Source of the DNA: Molossus alvarezi
Taxonomy: Eukaryota > Chordata > Mammalia > Chiroptera > Molossidae
Assembly: GCA_037176705.1 (NCBI GenBank)
Contig: CM073891.1
Span: 92,586,327 to 92,650,326, forward strand
Direction: 5' to 3'
Length of the DNA stretch: 64,000 nt
The notes below the pieces were generated by a model that searched no databases, was not told the DNA's origin, and saw only the letters and a list, made by a program, of their open reading frames with translations. The translations under genes were made by a program, and so were the position numbers. This document shows positions 21,958 to 33,055 of the stretch, piece by piece; positions within the stretch are counted from its first letter, which is position 1, and each line of letters starts with the position of its first letter.

Positions 21958-22261
21958 TAACTTTAGACAAATTACTTTGGTTACTTCTTTTGTAAAAGTC
22001 ACTCTCAGAAAATTGTGGTGAGAACTAAATAAGATAATATGGAAAAAACCCACTATAAGGAAGTATGTACTCAGTGTTTATTTTTAAAAACTATTATTGA
22101 TAGTATAATTATTATTGCATATATTATTATATACTACAATAAATACAATGTTCACTTTTCAGATTCTCAATTTTATCATAGTAATCAAATTTTATAATGC
22201 ATTAATCAAAAATTGTATAGTAGTACCTGCTTCTATAGAGTACATCCAAATAAGAAAATAT
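21958..22261. other. Unassigned AT-rich sequence
   Basis: No element recognised. Confidence 0.4.
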
Positions 22262-22480
22262 TGCCTGGCCGGTGTGGCTCACTAGTTGAGCATCAACCCA
22301 TGCACCAAATGGTTGCTGGTTCAATTTCTGGTCAGGGCACATATCCAGGTTGTAGGCCATATCCCCAGTGGGGAACATGCAGGAGGTGGACAGTCATTGT
22401 TCTCTCTTATCGATGTTTCTATCTCTCTCTCCCTCTTCCTTCCTCTCTCTCTAAAATCAATAAAGAAAAATATTTTAAAA
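22262..22480 (+). mobile_element. VES SINE (AATAAA-tailed type)
   Basis: Head CCTGGCCGGTGTGGCTCACTAG, B box GGTTCAATTTCTGG, CT-rich body, AATCAATAAAGAAAAA tail. Two read-through frames (94 and 71 codons) are not genes. Confidence 0.95.
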
Positions 22481-22860
22481 AAAATTACAAAATATGACTA
22501 GTGATTGTACCTTTAAAGGAAGTAATGGTATATGCACCACCTACCCTGACAAATTTTAGTTAAAGCTATGGAATACACACACTCGCACATACTATCTTAT
22601 ATATTCTGATGATTTATTTTTAGTCTTAACTTGTTAGTAGTCTCTAGCATTCTTTTGTCATTTTTTTAACTCTACCATTTTTAAGGAAATAAAGGAAATC
22701 TTTGAGTGGGAGGAGCTTCATAATAACTGATTATCAATGATTAAGGAGATAGGAAAGTTGAAAGATACTAAATGCATGGGAAATATTCCAGTGATTACAA
22801 TCATGGGAAAAGTGAGGTGAGAGAGAAATCAACAAGCAACAATGTGTTCAGTGTTCATGT
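22481..22860. other. Unassigned sequence
   Basis: No gene or repeat recognised. Confidence 0.4.
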
Positions 22861-23345
22861 ATGTCTCTATTAGTTTCCAGTTGCTGCTGTAACATATCAC
22901 CACAAACATGTGGCTTAAAACAATGCAAGTTATTAGCTTACACTTCTGAGGGCCAAAAGTCCAAGATGGATTTTCAGGAATGTATTCTTTCTGGAAGCTC
23001 TAGGGGAAAATCTGTTCGTTCACTTTCCCAACTTCTGGAGGCTGCCTATCTTCCTAGGCCCGTAGCCCCTTCTTCCATCTTCAAAGCCAGCACCATAGCA
23101 CTGCTCCCCTCCCGGACATTTGCCTCTCTCCTGGCATCTTCTCTCTCTAATTTTCATTCTCCTGCCTTTCTCTGATAAGAACCTTCAAGATTGTACTAAA
23201 CCCATGCAGATCATCCAGGATAAACTTCCCATCTCAAGATACTTAATTTGAGCACATCTGCAAAATCCCTTTGACATGTAAAGTAATATATCCATAGAGT
23301 TGGGCTTAGGATGTAGATATTTGTGTGTGTGTAGGGGGGTATTAT
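22861..23345 (-). mobile_element. MLT1-type (MaLR) LTR, reverse
   Basis: From the left: TATTAGTTTCCAGTTGCTGC, CACCACAAACATGTGGCTTA, CTTCTGAGGGCCAAAAGTCC, then GAGCACATCTGCAAAATCCC and GGGCTTAGGATGTAGATATT. The order matches a MaLR LTR in reverse complement. No coding internal region is attached. The 104-codon plus frame is antisense to the LTR and unsupported. Confidence 0.7.
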
Positions 23346-23817
23346 TTGTGCTATTACAGTGTTACATGCTTTATGAGCCAGAAAGCAAAGAATTAAAAAT
23401 AAAAACATTTAAAATGCTCTATTTAATCAAACTCAGTGGGGATTAAAAGCTACAGTGGCTTTAAGTGAGGTTGCAGATGTGGCAAACATGAGCAGGGGTA
23501 GAGTTGCAGAATTTTAAACTCACATGTTCATGAAGAAAATAAACATTTTAATGTTTCTATCACTACATGACTATGTCTACACCCTACCCCCAAAAACACT
23601 ACACATAAAAAAAACCCCACAAAACTAATGTGGTACAGTAATTATTGGATATAGTAGGACTATGGATTTCATGGAAAGATTGCAACACCTAGTTTTTCCC
23701 TACATCGAATTTATTCAAAATAAAGTTTGATTTTAGGACTCAGAGAAGGCACATTATAAAGTAAGTCATTCACTAGAAGACCCTGAAAGGTCACTGCATA
23801 AAAACCTAGTGTATTGC
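23346..23817. other. Unassigned sequence
   Basis: A C/A-rich stretch near 23585-23620; nothing else recognised. Confidence 0.4.
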
Positions 23818-24034
23818 TCTGGCCAGGTGGCTCAGTTGGTTGGAGCATCATCCCATACACCAAAATGTTGCAGGTTCAATTCCCAGTCAGGGCACATACC
23901 TAGGTTGTGAGTTCAATTCCCAGTCAGGGTGCCTATGGGAGGCAACTGATCGATGTTTCTCTCTCACATCAATGTTTTTTTCTCTTCCTCTCACTCTAAA
24001 AGCAAAGAAAACATATCCTTAGGTGAGGATTAAT
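23818..24034 (+). mobile_element. VES SINE with duplicated B-box segment
   Basis: GGTTCAATTCCCAGTCAGGG (about 23872) is followed ~35 bases later by AGTTCAATTCCCAGTCAGGG, an almost exact repeat. The 3' motif TCCTTAGGTGAGGATTA closes the element. Confidence 0.92.
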
Positions 24035-24329
24035 AAAACAACACTGGTAGATGTAAAGTTTATCTCTCCAGAGCATACATATTATATATTTATCATATTA
24101 TTATACCAAATAATTGAGAAATATAATACAATAAAAAAATGACACCAAACACATTAAAGTGATGACTTAAATGAACACTTAGCAGCACAAGTGCTCCTTG
24201 TATACGGATGGATATACCATCACAGGTGTTCCTTTCTTCTGATGACCACAAGCAAACCTCAATCATGGAGTTTCCCAGAAAGTCACAGAAGAGAAAGTAG
24301 TAATGTTTGTAACACGCAGTGTTCTTCTT

Positions 24330-24480
24330 ATGTTATAGGCATTTCTTAAGGGCCTCATATATATTAACTCATGTACTCCTTGTAACCTGTGAGTATACTT
24401 TATACCCATTTTGCATATGAGAAAAATAGTCAGTAGCAGGTAAGTAACTTTCTCAAACTCATGTAAATCCTTGATGTCCT
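24330..24480 (+). repeat. MIR SINE fragment
   Basis: TTAACTCATGTACTCCTTGTAACC, then ACCCATTTTGCATATGAGAAA and GTAAGTAACTTTCTCAAACTCA match the MIR core order (CTCATTTAATCCTCACAA, CCCATTTTACAGATGAGG, GTAACTTGCCCAAGGTCAC). Old and diverged. Confidence 0.75.
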
Positions 24481-25013
24481 TATTAGGCTCTGCCACTTAA
24501 AGCAACACAATGTATAACAAAACCAATTTTGCAACATAGACCAATTGACATAAACAGGAGTCAAGTTCCTGTGGTATCTCATCAACACAATAACAAAATG
24601 GCATTAAATGAAACAATGCTGTTTGAGAACATGCTGGAGTAGTTGAACTCAGCTTCCAAGAGCCATGCAGTTAGCTCTCTTTCTACATAGACTGTTCAGT
24701 ATAGTGCACAGTGCATAGATGGCAATCCATGGGAATAATACATTTACTTATTATTTGCATTATTGTAACTTAATAAAAGTTGCTTTGGGATCAAATTTAA
24801 GAACATGTAAAGAAAAACACTTTTTCTAATGTCAGAACTGCCTTTAGCAATGTGATCTGAATAGGGAGGCCGTAGAGAATTTTCTAGCAAGACATTCAGC
24901 ATGTTGCTTTTATGGATCACATGTTCTTTTTTTTTCATTTCTGCATTGTCTATCTTGGATTATGTCAGGCCAGTTGTGGCATTTAAGCTTTTTTTTTTTT
25001 TTTTTTTTTTTTT
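24481..25013. other. Unassigned sequence ending in a T25 tract
   Basis: Ends in a pure run of 25 T (24989-25013). This may be the poly(A) of a minus-strand retro-insertion covering the sequence to the right. No TSD was found for it. Confidence 0.45.
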
Positions 25014-25730
25014 GGTGTAGTGAAGCATGAATTAAATTTCCATAAATTTTGTAGATAGAAGACAGGTGCAATAATGATGTCTGTAAAAGTGAAGACGTGT
25101 GAGCATCTTAAAGCCCCTCTGTGATGGAGCTGCCTGTTGGGTATCGACCATATCAGTTATGAGGCTATGGTAGCATAGCATTCTCATCAATGCTTGCTTA
25201 ACAATGCACCACATAGTAATAAGCACCGTGGTTGGAATAAAATGATAGTTCTGAGGTATACCTATATGTGGGCTCCTAATTTGTTTTTCATCATAAGCTG
25301 TATTCTCTCTCCCCACCCCAATTCTTTTCAATGATGAAAGGAAATACAAATCTCTATTTTTGTACCCTGAGCAGAAGCTTCCCTGTCTACAGACTTCTGA
25401 AATATATATACTGAAATGGTTTAATATACTTGGATTACCCACGGTGAGAAATTCTTTTCTGTGAAAAACATTATTCTCAATATGGCTTTATTCACACTGC
25501 GGATTGGAAAGGGTTATTTCAAGAAGTAACACCTATGCTTTACAATCAATTTACATTTGGAACAAATATGCTGTATTTTTAACATTCTTGCTGGTACCAG
25601 TAAGAAACAGCCATCCGTTTTCAAGTTTGAAATTTCTTTTTAAATATTCAGTGTACATTATGATATACTTGAAAAATGGAACCATTAGAGTGGGTGTAAA
25701 ATATTCTCACCTTCCTCCAAACCCTTGAAT
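25014..25730. other. Unassigned sequence, 136-codon minus-strand frame
   Basis: The minus-strand frame 25442-25032 ends just before the T25 tract, as a retrocopied transcript would. Its residues show no domain I recognise and no polyadenylation signal was seen, so it is not called a gene. Confidence 0.3.
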
Positions 25731-26110
25731 TTATTTACAAAGCTCTTTCGCATCCTGTTCACTTGAAGAAGTGAATTAGTGTTTACTAGTGCCATTAATG
25801 AAAATGAGGCCATGATAAATGGAGATGCTTGTGACATGGCTCATTGTGCTAATGATCAATATCCGCAGGTTTGTAGAAGTTACAGCTCTTACAAGTGAAA
25901 ATTAGTTAATGCTGATTACAGTTTATCAAGGTGTCATTGCTAACTAGTGTGCTGTAAATGCATTAATAATAGGTTACAACAAGGTTGACCGTAAAAAGGT
26001 CCAAATAGCCAATTTTGCAAATGGGATGCTAAATTGGAATTTAAAGTAATATGCAAATAACTGAAACATGTGAATAGCAGTTTGAGATGAATAGTTTACA
26101 TATTTTTTCT
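25731..26110. other. Repeat-free AT-rich block, candidate conserved non-coding DNA
   Basis: There is no simple repeat or transposon. The block is rich in homeodomain-type cores (GCTAATGATCAATA, TTAGTTAATGCTGATTA, GCATTAATAATAG, ATGCAAATAAC). These motifs are short and common in AT-rich DNA, so this is only a candidate. Confidence 0.3.
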
Positions 26111-26389
26111 TTCCATTCGTCAACTGATACCAGTTTTTTTCAGAATGATTTGATCAGAGAAAGCCAAATTCTGAAGCTTGAAAGTTTATTCAAAGCAAAA
26201 TAAATACTGATAATTAGGATTAGATATCTATAAAGAAGAAGCCTGATGTTAAAAGTAAATATATTTTCCTATGGAATTCCTTAGAAATCAAAGTTTTTAA
26301 GTTATTGCTTTATGAGACAAGGCTCACAATCTATAATAGCTTGAAATATCATGCAGTCTACTTAAAAACTGATTTAATATGTGAGTCTG

Positions 26390-26645
26390 GTCCTGGCTGG
26401 TTTGGCTCAGTGGTTAGAGCATCGGCTTGTAGACCAGAGAGTCCTGGATTTGGTTCCTGCTAAGGGCATGTACCTCTATTGCAGTTTGTCTCCAGCCCCA
26501 GTTGGGGTTGTGTGGGTAGCAACCACTCAATGTGTCTCACATAGATGTTTCTCTCTCTCTCTTTGTCCCTCTCTAACTCCCGCTCTATCTGAAGATAAAT
26601 GCAAAAATGTTCTCGGGTGAAGATTAAAAAAAAAAAAAAAAAAAG
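26390..26645 (+). mobile_element. VES SINE (long type)
   Basis: TCCTGGCTGGTTTGGCTCAG head, GGATTTGGTTCCTG B box, CT tract, GTTCTCGGGTGAAGATT and a ~20-base A tail. The flank AGTCTG is repeated on both sides. Confidence 0.95.
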
Positions 26646-27859
26646 TAAGTCTGTATAATATTCCTACAAAATGGATTTTTTAAAATGTAAGTTCACTGAT
26701 AGTTCAGGTAATTGGATTTATTGATGGATATACTCATATGTCCCCTGCTTGGCTTCTCATTCCATAATATGTATAACTGATTCCTTAGATTAAAATGAGT
26801 CAATTTTAATTCTCAAGTGGTTTCTGTTTTTCAGTTACACCCTGACTTCCTATCAAGTTCTTGTTATCAAGAGTCGTCCCAGAGATTAGGTACCCATGCT
26901 GGGATTCTTGCATTGGGTTACGCATTATGTGTAAAGAACGTGTCTCAGTCTTCGTCTCCTACAGTACTTGTCTCTGCTGTGTTCCTGACCATACTACAAT
27001 CTACACTATGTTATCATAAGATGTTTCCTATGACACCTACAGAAAACAGGTCAAACCGGGTATACAGTGGGTGTGCATGATAAGTTAGCACCAGCCCAAA
27101 GGGAGAGGCTGCTACAGTCTGACCCATTCAGAATGTGGCTCTGAAGGGAGGGCATTCTCCTAGTGGGCAGGACTTGGGGAGGTACACCTGATGTGGAGGA
27201 AAGATACCTGTGGCACAGACCTACACTGATTAACTGGCAGAAGTTTGTTGTGTTTGTCAAGACATGAGAAAATCAAAATGGGTAGAAAACAGGTGAGGGG
27301 AGGGGAGCTGGCTTTAGCATCACTAAAATGTTCACTGTTGGCTTTTCTTCATAATCCAGGGCTGATGGTAGCAGAGGCTGGGACATAATTAGGCTCACTA
27401 GTAGTAATGAGAATTGCAGAACTCATATCCTACAGAGCAAGGGGTTTGTGCTTAATTGCCTGAGACTTCATGGACGTAATTACTGAAGAGAAGGAAAGGC
27501 CAGGGTGCCAGTCAAGGGGCCTGGCCCACAGAGAGTTATGACGTGGCTGATAGAACACTGTAGTCAAGAGGACAGCGAGATGACCAGCCAGTCACGCACA
27601 TAACTAAGCCTGCTCTATAGGAGCCTGAGGGTGGTCACCCCAGTAAAGTGTCACCATCCCTGTCCTAGTTTTCTTTCCAGAAGTAGTTTTATACTTGGAA
27701 CCCGGTGAAGGAAGATGAAGCCTCATCTCCAAGAAAATGATCGACAATGATGCCCTCAGTGCCATTAACTTGGGAAACTGTACCCTGGGGAAAGAGAAAT
27801 ACTCAAACATTTCAAGAACCATTATACACAGGGTCCATGTTATACCCAAAGAACAAAGG
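26646..27859. other. Unassigned sequence, possibly ERV internal
   Basis: More GC-rich and less repeat-like than its neighbours. It lies immediately 5' of the plus-strand ERVL-type pol remnant and may hold decayed gag or protease sequence. No domain can be named. Confidence 0.35.
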
Positions 27860-28522
27860 CGTCCTTATGGCCACCTATTAGAATGGGAGCACGCAAGGTC
27901 CAGCTGAGAGATGGAATCCTGGCCTAAGTTAAGCTTATTGAGTATCCACTAGGTCTGTATATCCACATGGTGGTATATTCACCCAGTTGAAGAATATAAA
28001 TTGGGATTGATACATTTGGTACCTGGAGCAACCCTAAATTGTTGTGGGATGTGACTATCATGAATGGGAAGGCTGGATGAAAACCTCTGAAATGATGATC
28101 CTCCTTCCTTGGCCAAAATGATACATAAAAAATAACATTGTAGCAGGGAGCATGGAGGAGATTAGTGCCACTCTTAAGGATCTGAAAGATACAGGGATGG
28201 CAGTCTCCATCATACCTGCAATTATATCTCTATTTAATATCATTCTGGCTCCTGCGAAAATGAGATGAATCTGGGAGCATGAGGGTAGACAATTACATAT
28301 TGTATCAAGTAGTAGCCCTATCACAGGTGTGATATCTTTGTCAGAGCAAATTAATACAGTGTCTGACAAATGGTTGGCAATTACTGATTGGGGAATACAA
28401 TCTTTGGTACTCTGATTGGAAAAGAGGAGGAAACAGTTGCTATTCAGAACAATATAGGTTTACTATTTTTAACCAGGACTATATTGACTTTCTTGCCCTT
28501 AGTATATTTCAAAGAGATCTAG
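27860..28522 (+). pseudogene. ERVL-type endogenous retrovirus pol remnant (reverse transcriptase part)
   Basis: Translated pieces follow the order of an ERVL pol around the start of reverse transcriptase. A segment before RT lies at about 28020-28130, the RT N-terminal region at 28140-28260, a middle block at 28310-28380, and the block after the catalytic loop at about 28440-28520. The frame is broken by stops and frameshifts and there is no long open piece. A hAT element interrupts it at 28525. In the family this encodes the viral polymerase; here it is clearly inactive. The left limit is uncertain. Confidence 0.6.
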
Positions 28523-28524
28523 AT

Positions 28525-28729
28525 CAGGGGTCAGCCAACAATAGCCATCCACCTCTTTCTCTAGCATGTGTGAGTGAAGAATAGTCTTTACATTTTTAAA
28601 TGTATAATATACAATTTAAAAGCATTATCAGCATTTAAGTGAGACCAGTTGCTGAATTCTCCTTCTTAGCTGGCAAAGTCTAAAATATTTGCTACCTGGC
28701 TCTTTACAGAAAATGTTTGCAAAGCCCTG
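28525..28729 (-). mobile_element. Nonautonomous hAT (Charlie-type) element with TSD
   Basis: Terminal CAGGGGTCAGCCAAC at the left and TTGCAAAGCCCTG at the right, with internal AAAGTCTAAAATATTTGCTA and GGCTCTTTACAGAAAATG. TSD ATCTAGAT (28517-28524) and ATCTAGAC (28730-28737), one difference. Same family as 6847-7054 in the opposite orientation. Confidence 0.85.
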
Positions 28730-28737
28730 ATCTAGAC

Positions 28738-29029
28738 TAACCATGTGGGACAAAGTTAGACAGAGATATTTTTCATCTTGGTTTGAAATTTTTATTTCTT
28801 AAGAAATAGACCTTACTCTTAAAATAATACAAGACCTGTTTACTCAAAAAGGCTGTAAAATCGTGTTTCTTTCGAAGCTTCTAAAAGTACCTGTGGCCAA
28901 ACATATTCTGGAAAAATGATGCATTGCCCTGTTGCCAGTGGAAATAGGGCTCTTCCACAGAGTGATGAGAAAGGCATTTCAGAGACCCATGTATAGGAGG
29001 ATGAGGTGTAGTGGTAAGATATACTGGAG
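28738..29029. other. Unassigned, may continue the ERVL remnant
   Basis: It lies directly downstream of the interrupted pol sequence. No motif can be named with confidence. Confidence 0.3.
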
Positions 29030-30010
29030 TAGAAACAAAGGACTGTCCCCAGGGGCCTGGTGCCTCGCTCATGACCAGGTGGCTCAGCTATGCCCCTCTG
29101 TGGAAGAAGTCCAGCCTTATCTTTACTGAGCCCAGAAAAAGGGCCGGGGGCCAGACCGTGGATGCTGTGCCCTTACCTGGCGTCAGCAGGGCATCCCAAA
29201 CTGCCACAGTTCAGTTCAGTCTGTGCCAGAGCTGAGTCCAGCGCAGTCTCTGTCCCCATCCATCCAGCTAGGTCTCTGTTCCCGCTGTACCCCTGCCGGC
29301 CTTGCGTTGCCACACCCAGGCCACTGGAGCTTGCGGAGCTGGGCCCGCGGGGCTGCTGGGCCTGCGTGGTTGCCAGGCACAGAGCACAGAAGAATGAACA
29401 GGCGAATGAACACACAAACACGCGATACCCCCAGGAACCTGGGTTAAGATTTAATTATATTATCTTGGGCAGAGGAAAGAGCTGGCTTTCTTTCAAACTA
29501 AACAGTCACTTTCCTGGTTCTTTGTGGGCTTGTGCTGGACCCTCTACCACTTCAGACTCTTCCCTAGAAATTCTGGGATTTCATGCCCAGAATCAGATCC
29601 TTGTCCCAGGTTGGACACTTTCCCTTTGTGTTGCCATCTTTGTCCTACTCTGCATGTCTCAAAGTAGAAGAACCTCCCTGATGCCACCTTGGCTTCTACT
29701 GCACATGTGCCCAGCAGAGCAATGTCCCCTTTATTGTTTCTTCCTCCCCACCATGGTCCCAGCTAGTGGCCGGTTGTATCCCTGGGAGGTCAGACAGTTG
29801 GTCCTTCCTACAGGGACAGGGAGTGGGGTGGAGGGGTGTTAATGCCCTTAGCGGGGATTCAGCTGTCCCCTGGGGTGTCTGGAGCTGTTACTTCCAGACT
29901 TCAGCCTGGTTAAGTGTAACATCTAGACAGTCTGGCCCAGCCAGTGCAGCGCCCTTCTCTTTTGTTAACTCCTAGCTGCCTACACTAACACCCTGTCGAG
30001 CAGACTTTAT
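29030..30010. other. GC-rich island and downstream sequence of unknown origin
   Basis: 29130-29410 is much richer in G+C and CpG than the rest of the window (for example GGGCCGGGGGCCAGACCG, GCGGAGCTGGGCCCGCGGGG). A plus-strand frame of 250 codons (29090-29842) crosses it, but it is proline- and cysteine-rich without a domain and overlaps frames on both strands. That is expected of GC-rich DNA, where stops are rare. The location 3' of ERV pol makes an LTR or ERV 3' region possible; a decayed CpG island is the alternative. Confidence 0.4.
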
Positions 30011-30676
30011 AAAGTTTGTTTGTTTGTTTGTTTATTTGTTTTATTTTGCTTTTAGCCTGGTTCCAAGATTTCTAATCACTTTTGTCCTTTTCCCCAAACT
30101 TTCACATTTTAGTTCCTAGTTCTCTTATGAACACTTGATTCTCCAATTCTATTATTTTAATCAGTTTAGAAGCATTACAATTGATGCAACTAAGTTTTTT
30201 GTTTTTCATTTTAACCCAAGCATTTGCAACCTGTCTTATATTCTCAAGTACATCTCACAGTTATTTTCCTATTTTGTTAAATTTTCTCTGACCCTATTAT
30301 TGTTTTTGCAAGTGTTAATATATAAGAGGGTTTGGCAATTTTTTTCAAAATTTTTGCAATGTTTTGTTTGATTTTTCTTGCAAATGAATACATATATACA
30401 GATACACAGACATATAATATACAATGGAATACATGTTAGTTTTCTTAGTTCACTCTACATTGTGAAAAAAAGGGGTGTCTCAGGATGCTACAAGATATAT
30501 TCACCTTGCCACATTGCTTTGCTGTCAAGTTATAGCTCCCTTTTCTTTATCTCAGATGATTCTTAATTGTCCTAAATAATCTATATTGAATTCAAAGATG
30601 CTTGTAATTATTTGATTTGCTTAAACTCTGCCATTAAAGGAAAAGAATAATAAATTTGCAGTTTAAAAGCAAATGG
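30011..30676. other. Unassigned AT-rich sequence with (GTTT)n
   Basis: Starts with a short (GTTT)n run (30015-30045). No gene recognised in the three frames of 60-80 codons. Confidence 0.4.
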
Positions 30677-30918
30677 CTGATTTGGCTCAGCGGTTAGAGC
30701 ATGGGCCCGCGGACCAGAGAGTCCTAGGTTTGGTTCCCGCTAAGGGTACGTACCTCAGTTGCAATTGGTCCCCGGCCCTGGTTGGCGTCATGTGGGTGGC
30801 AACCACTCGATGTGTCTCTCTCACATGGATGTTTCTCTCTCTCTCTTCCTCCCTCTCTCCCTCCCTCCCACTCTATGTGAAGATAAATGCAAAAATGTCC
30901 TCCGGCGAGGATTTAAAA
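30677..30918 (+). mobile_element. VES SINE (long type) with 11-bp TSD
   Basis: TTTGGCTCAGCGGTTAGAGC head with retained CpGs, CT tract, TCCTCCGGCGAGGATT 3' motif. TSD AAAGCAAATGG on both sides. The first bases of the usual head (CCCTGGC) are missing, so it is slightly 5'-truncated. Confidence 0.95.
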
Positions 30919-31949
30919 TAAAGCAAATGGATTAAAGAAGGCACAAGCAGTAAAAGGTATTACGACTTAATAAACAAAGAGGACTTAAATGAGTGATTTG
31001 TATAATAAAAATTATATTTTATTTTCAAAAAGCAACTTGCAAACTCAGAACGTTTAGAGAAATCTAACCCAGCAAAGAATCAAAACAAGAGGAATGTAAG
31101 GCAATTTTCACAGGTATGCATTCTCAGGGCAAAGGGAAACCTCAAACTGGAACACATGATAAAGGAACACTAAGTTATGGTCGACTTTATTGGAAAACAA
31201 ACAAATAACAAATGTGGGAATAAGTAGCTGCCATCAGCTTGTGTTTTGTTGTAGTTATTCTTACTCTATGGTACCGATAAATAGTTGGAATAAAAAAAAG
31301 TTATCACTGCAGTAGGAATCCTCTCTGCATAACTTTGGAAAAGCTTTTCACTGAGACAGCATGGATGCAGCTCTAAAGATATCAACATTTTCATCTCACA
31401 GTGAGTTCTCACTATTGCATAGTGGCCACTTGTTAGTAACCATCATTTATAAAGCACAGCAAGAATTTTGAAAAATTGGAAATTTATGTGACTTGTTTTA
31501 GGAGAAACCTGGTAACAATAGGTTTTAATGTATTCACCACATCTTGTTTACAGTATTTGTAAAAAGAAACTGGCGTGAGGGGGCAGGGGAAGACTTCAAC
31601 CTATAGAAACATGAAAAATTAGCAAATCCTCTCCTGGATGTTGGAAAGTATAAAATTGCGCAAAATGGTTGAACACAATCATACTATGTTCTCTGGAAAT
31701 GATCAAACAAAGAGACATGCATTTGCAAAAACTGCCAGAGGTTTTGGTAAGAATAGTGAAGCCTGTGGCATTCTTTCCCACTAGTGCTCCAATCAACCCC
31801 ACCCAATTCAGGGAGCAAGAATAGTACTGCTCCAGGATGCGCCTGGCCTTGGAAATCAGCAGTCGTGTTGCCACCGCGGTGGACTCACCTTGGGGGATAA
31901 GTGGAAGCGGGTGATATTATCAGTACAGTTTGCTAACCCATAGGAAGCC
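30919..31949. other. Unassigned sequence
   Basis: A 92-codon minus-strand frame (31596-31874) has some coding-like composition but no domain I recognise. It could be an old repeat or retrocopy. Confidence 0.35.
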
Positions 31950-32625
31950 CGTATCTGCTAGCCAGAAGTTGCATTCACAGGTTCAGCCACATGGAAGACC
32001 TGTCAGAAATCTAATGACAACTTAGAAATGAGAGGTCCACACATCAGTTATCCAGACCTGCCTGACTGAGAAAACTCTACATGCAGGGAAGACAGAGAGC
32101 CTGGTCCACAGCTGAAGCCGAGGCAGACTGGAAAAGTGGTGAGGTTGAAATAAGCTCCTCAGCAGACGCAGAGCTTGAGGGTTTAGAGCACAATGTCTAC
32201 TCAAATAATTAGCTAACCACTGAAATATAACATAGATTAAATATATGGTCATTAATAAGAAAAAAAGGCAATAGAAACTGATCTTGAGTAAGCCAGATTG
32301 GACTGCACAGACAAGGACACCAAAGTAATTGCTATAATATGCTTAAAGGCGAAATCATACCACATTTGGAAAGTTGAAAAACAAAACAAAACTGTGTTTA
32401 TAATGGCTTAACAAATGGGACAACTCAAAGGAGAAATAGAAATTCAAAAAGAAAAATTCTAGAGTTGAAAAGTACAATTCTAGGGTTAAAATAAAATTGT
32501 CTAATTGTGTTCATTGCTAGATTTGAGAGAAAAAATAATGAGTAGAAAGATATAAATCAATAGAGATTCTTCAGAAGAAGAATTTGAGACTAAAATGATT
32601 GATGAAAAACGGGGAGAAGTTGGTA
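31950..32625 (+). mobile_element. Old L1M fragment (5' region and ORF1)
   Basis: GCACAGACAAGGACACCAAA, then AATTCAAAAAGAAAAATTCT, GAGTTGAAAAGTACAATTCT and AATCAATAGAGATTCTTCAG match the L1M ORF1 coiled-coil region in order. Heavily decayed; left limit uncertain. Confidence 0.6.
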
Positions 32626-32679
32626 GGAACACTAGTCATTTCATCTTCAGATTAGAATAAATCTGAAAGCCATTCTGCA

Positions 32680-33055
32680 CTTTCTCCCAGCATCCCTAGG
32701 AGGGATCTAGCCCCTTGATAACATTATTTCTTGGCTGCCTTCTTTTCCCTATCTCACTTTGCCAATCACCTGTTGGTATTCCTGGGTTTATCCCCCAGAT
32801 AAACTAATTGTCCTCAAATACTTGTAAGCTTTTATAGGGTCTCAAACCTACAAAATAGTATTTAAAACAAATTGATTATGTGTAAATTATTTGCCTAGTT
32901 GTTTATTGTCTATGATTTCCCACAAGAATATAAAGTGCATGAAGGAAGAGATCTTGTTTCTCTAAATTCTTTGCTTCTTCCAAGCAATTAGAGACATTCT
33001 TGACATCACAGTAAATGCTTCTCTGAATTCTTGTTCAATCTCTGAGTGAATACAT
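32680..33055 (+). repeat. L2 LINE 3' fragment
   Basis: TTTATTGTCTATGATTTCCC, AGAATATAAAGTGCATGAAGG and a decayed tail TCTGAGTGAATAC follow the L2 3' end. Old and diverged. Confidence 0.6.

Noticed and set aside
29090..29842. 250-codon plus-strand open frame
   Set aside because: It lies in GC-rich DNA where stops are rare, overlaps other frames on both strands, and has a proline/cysteine-rich composition with no domain. No promoter, splice or conservation evidence is visible.
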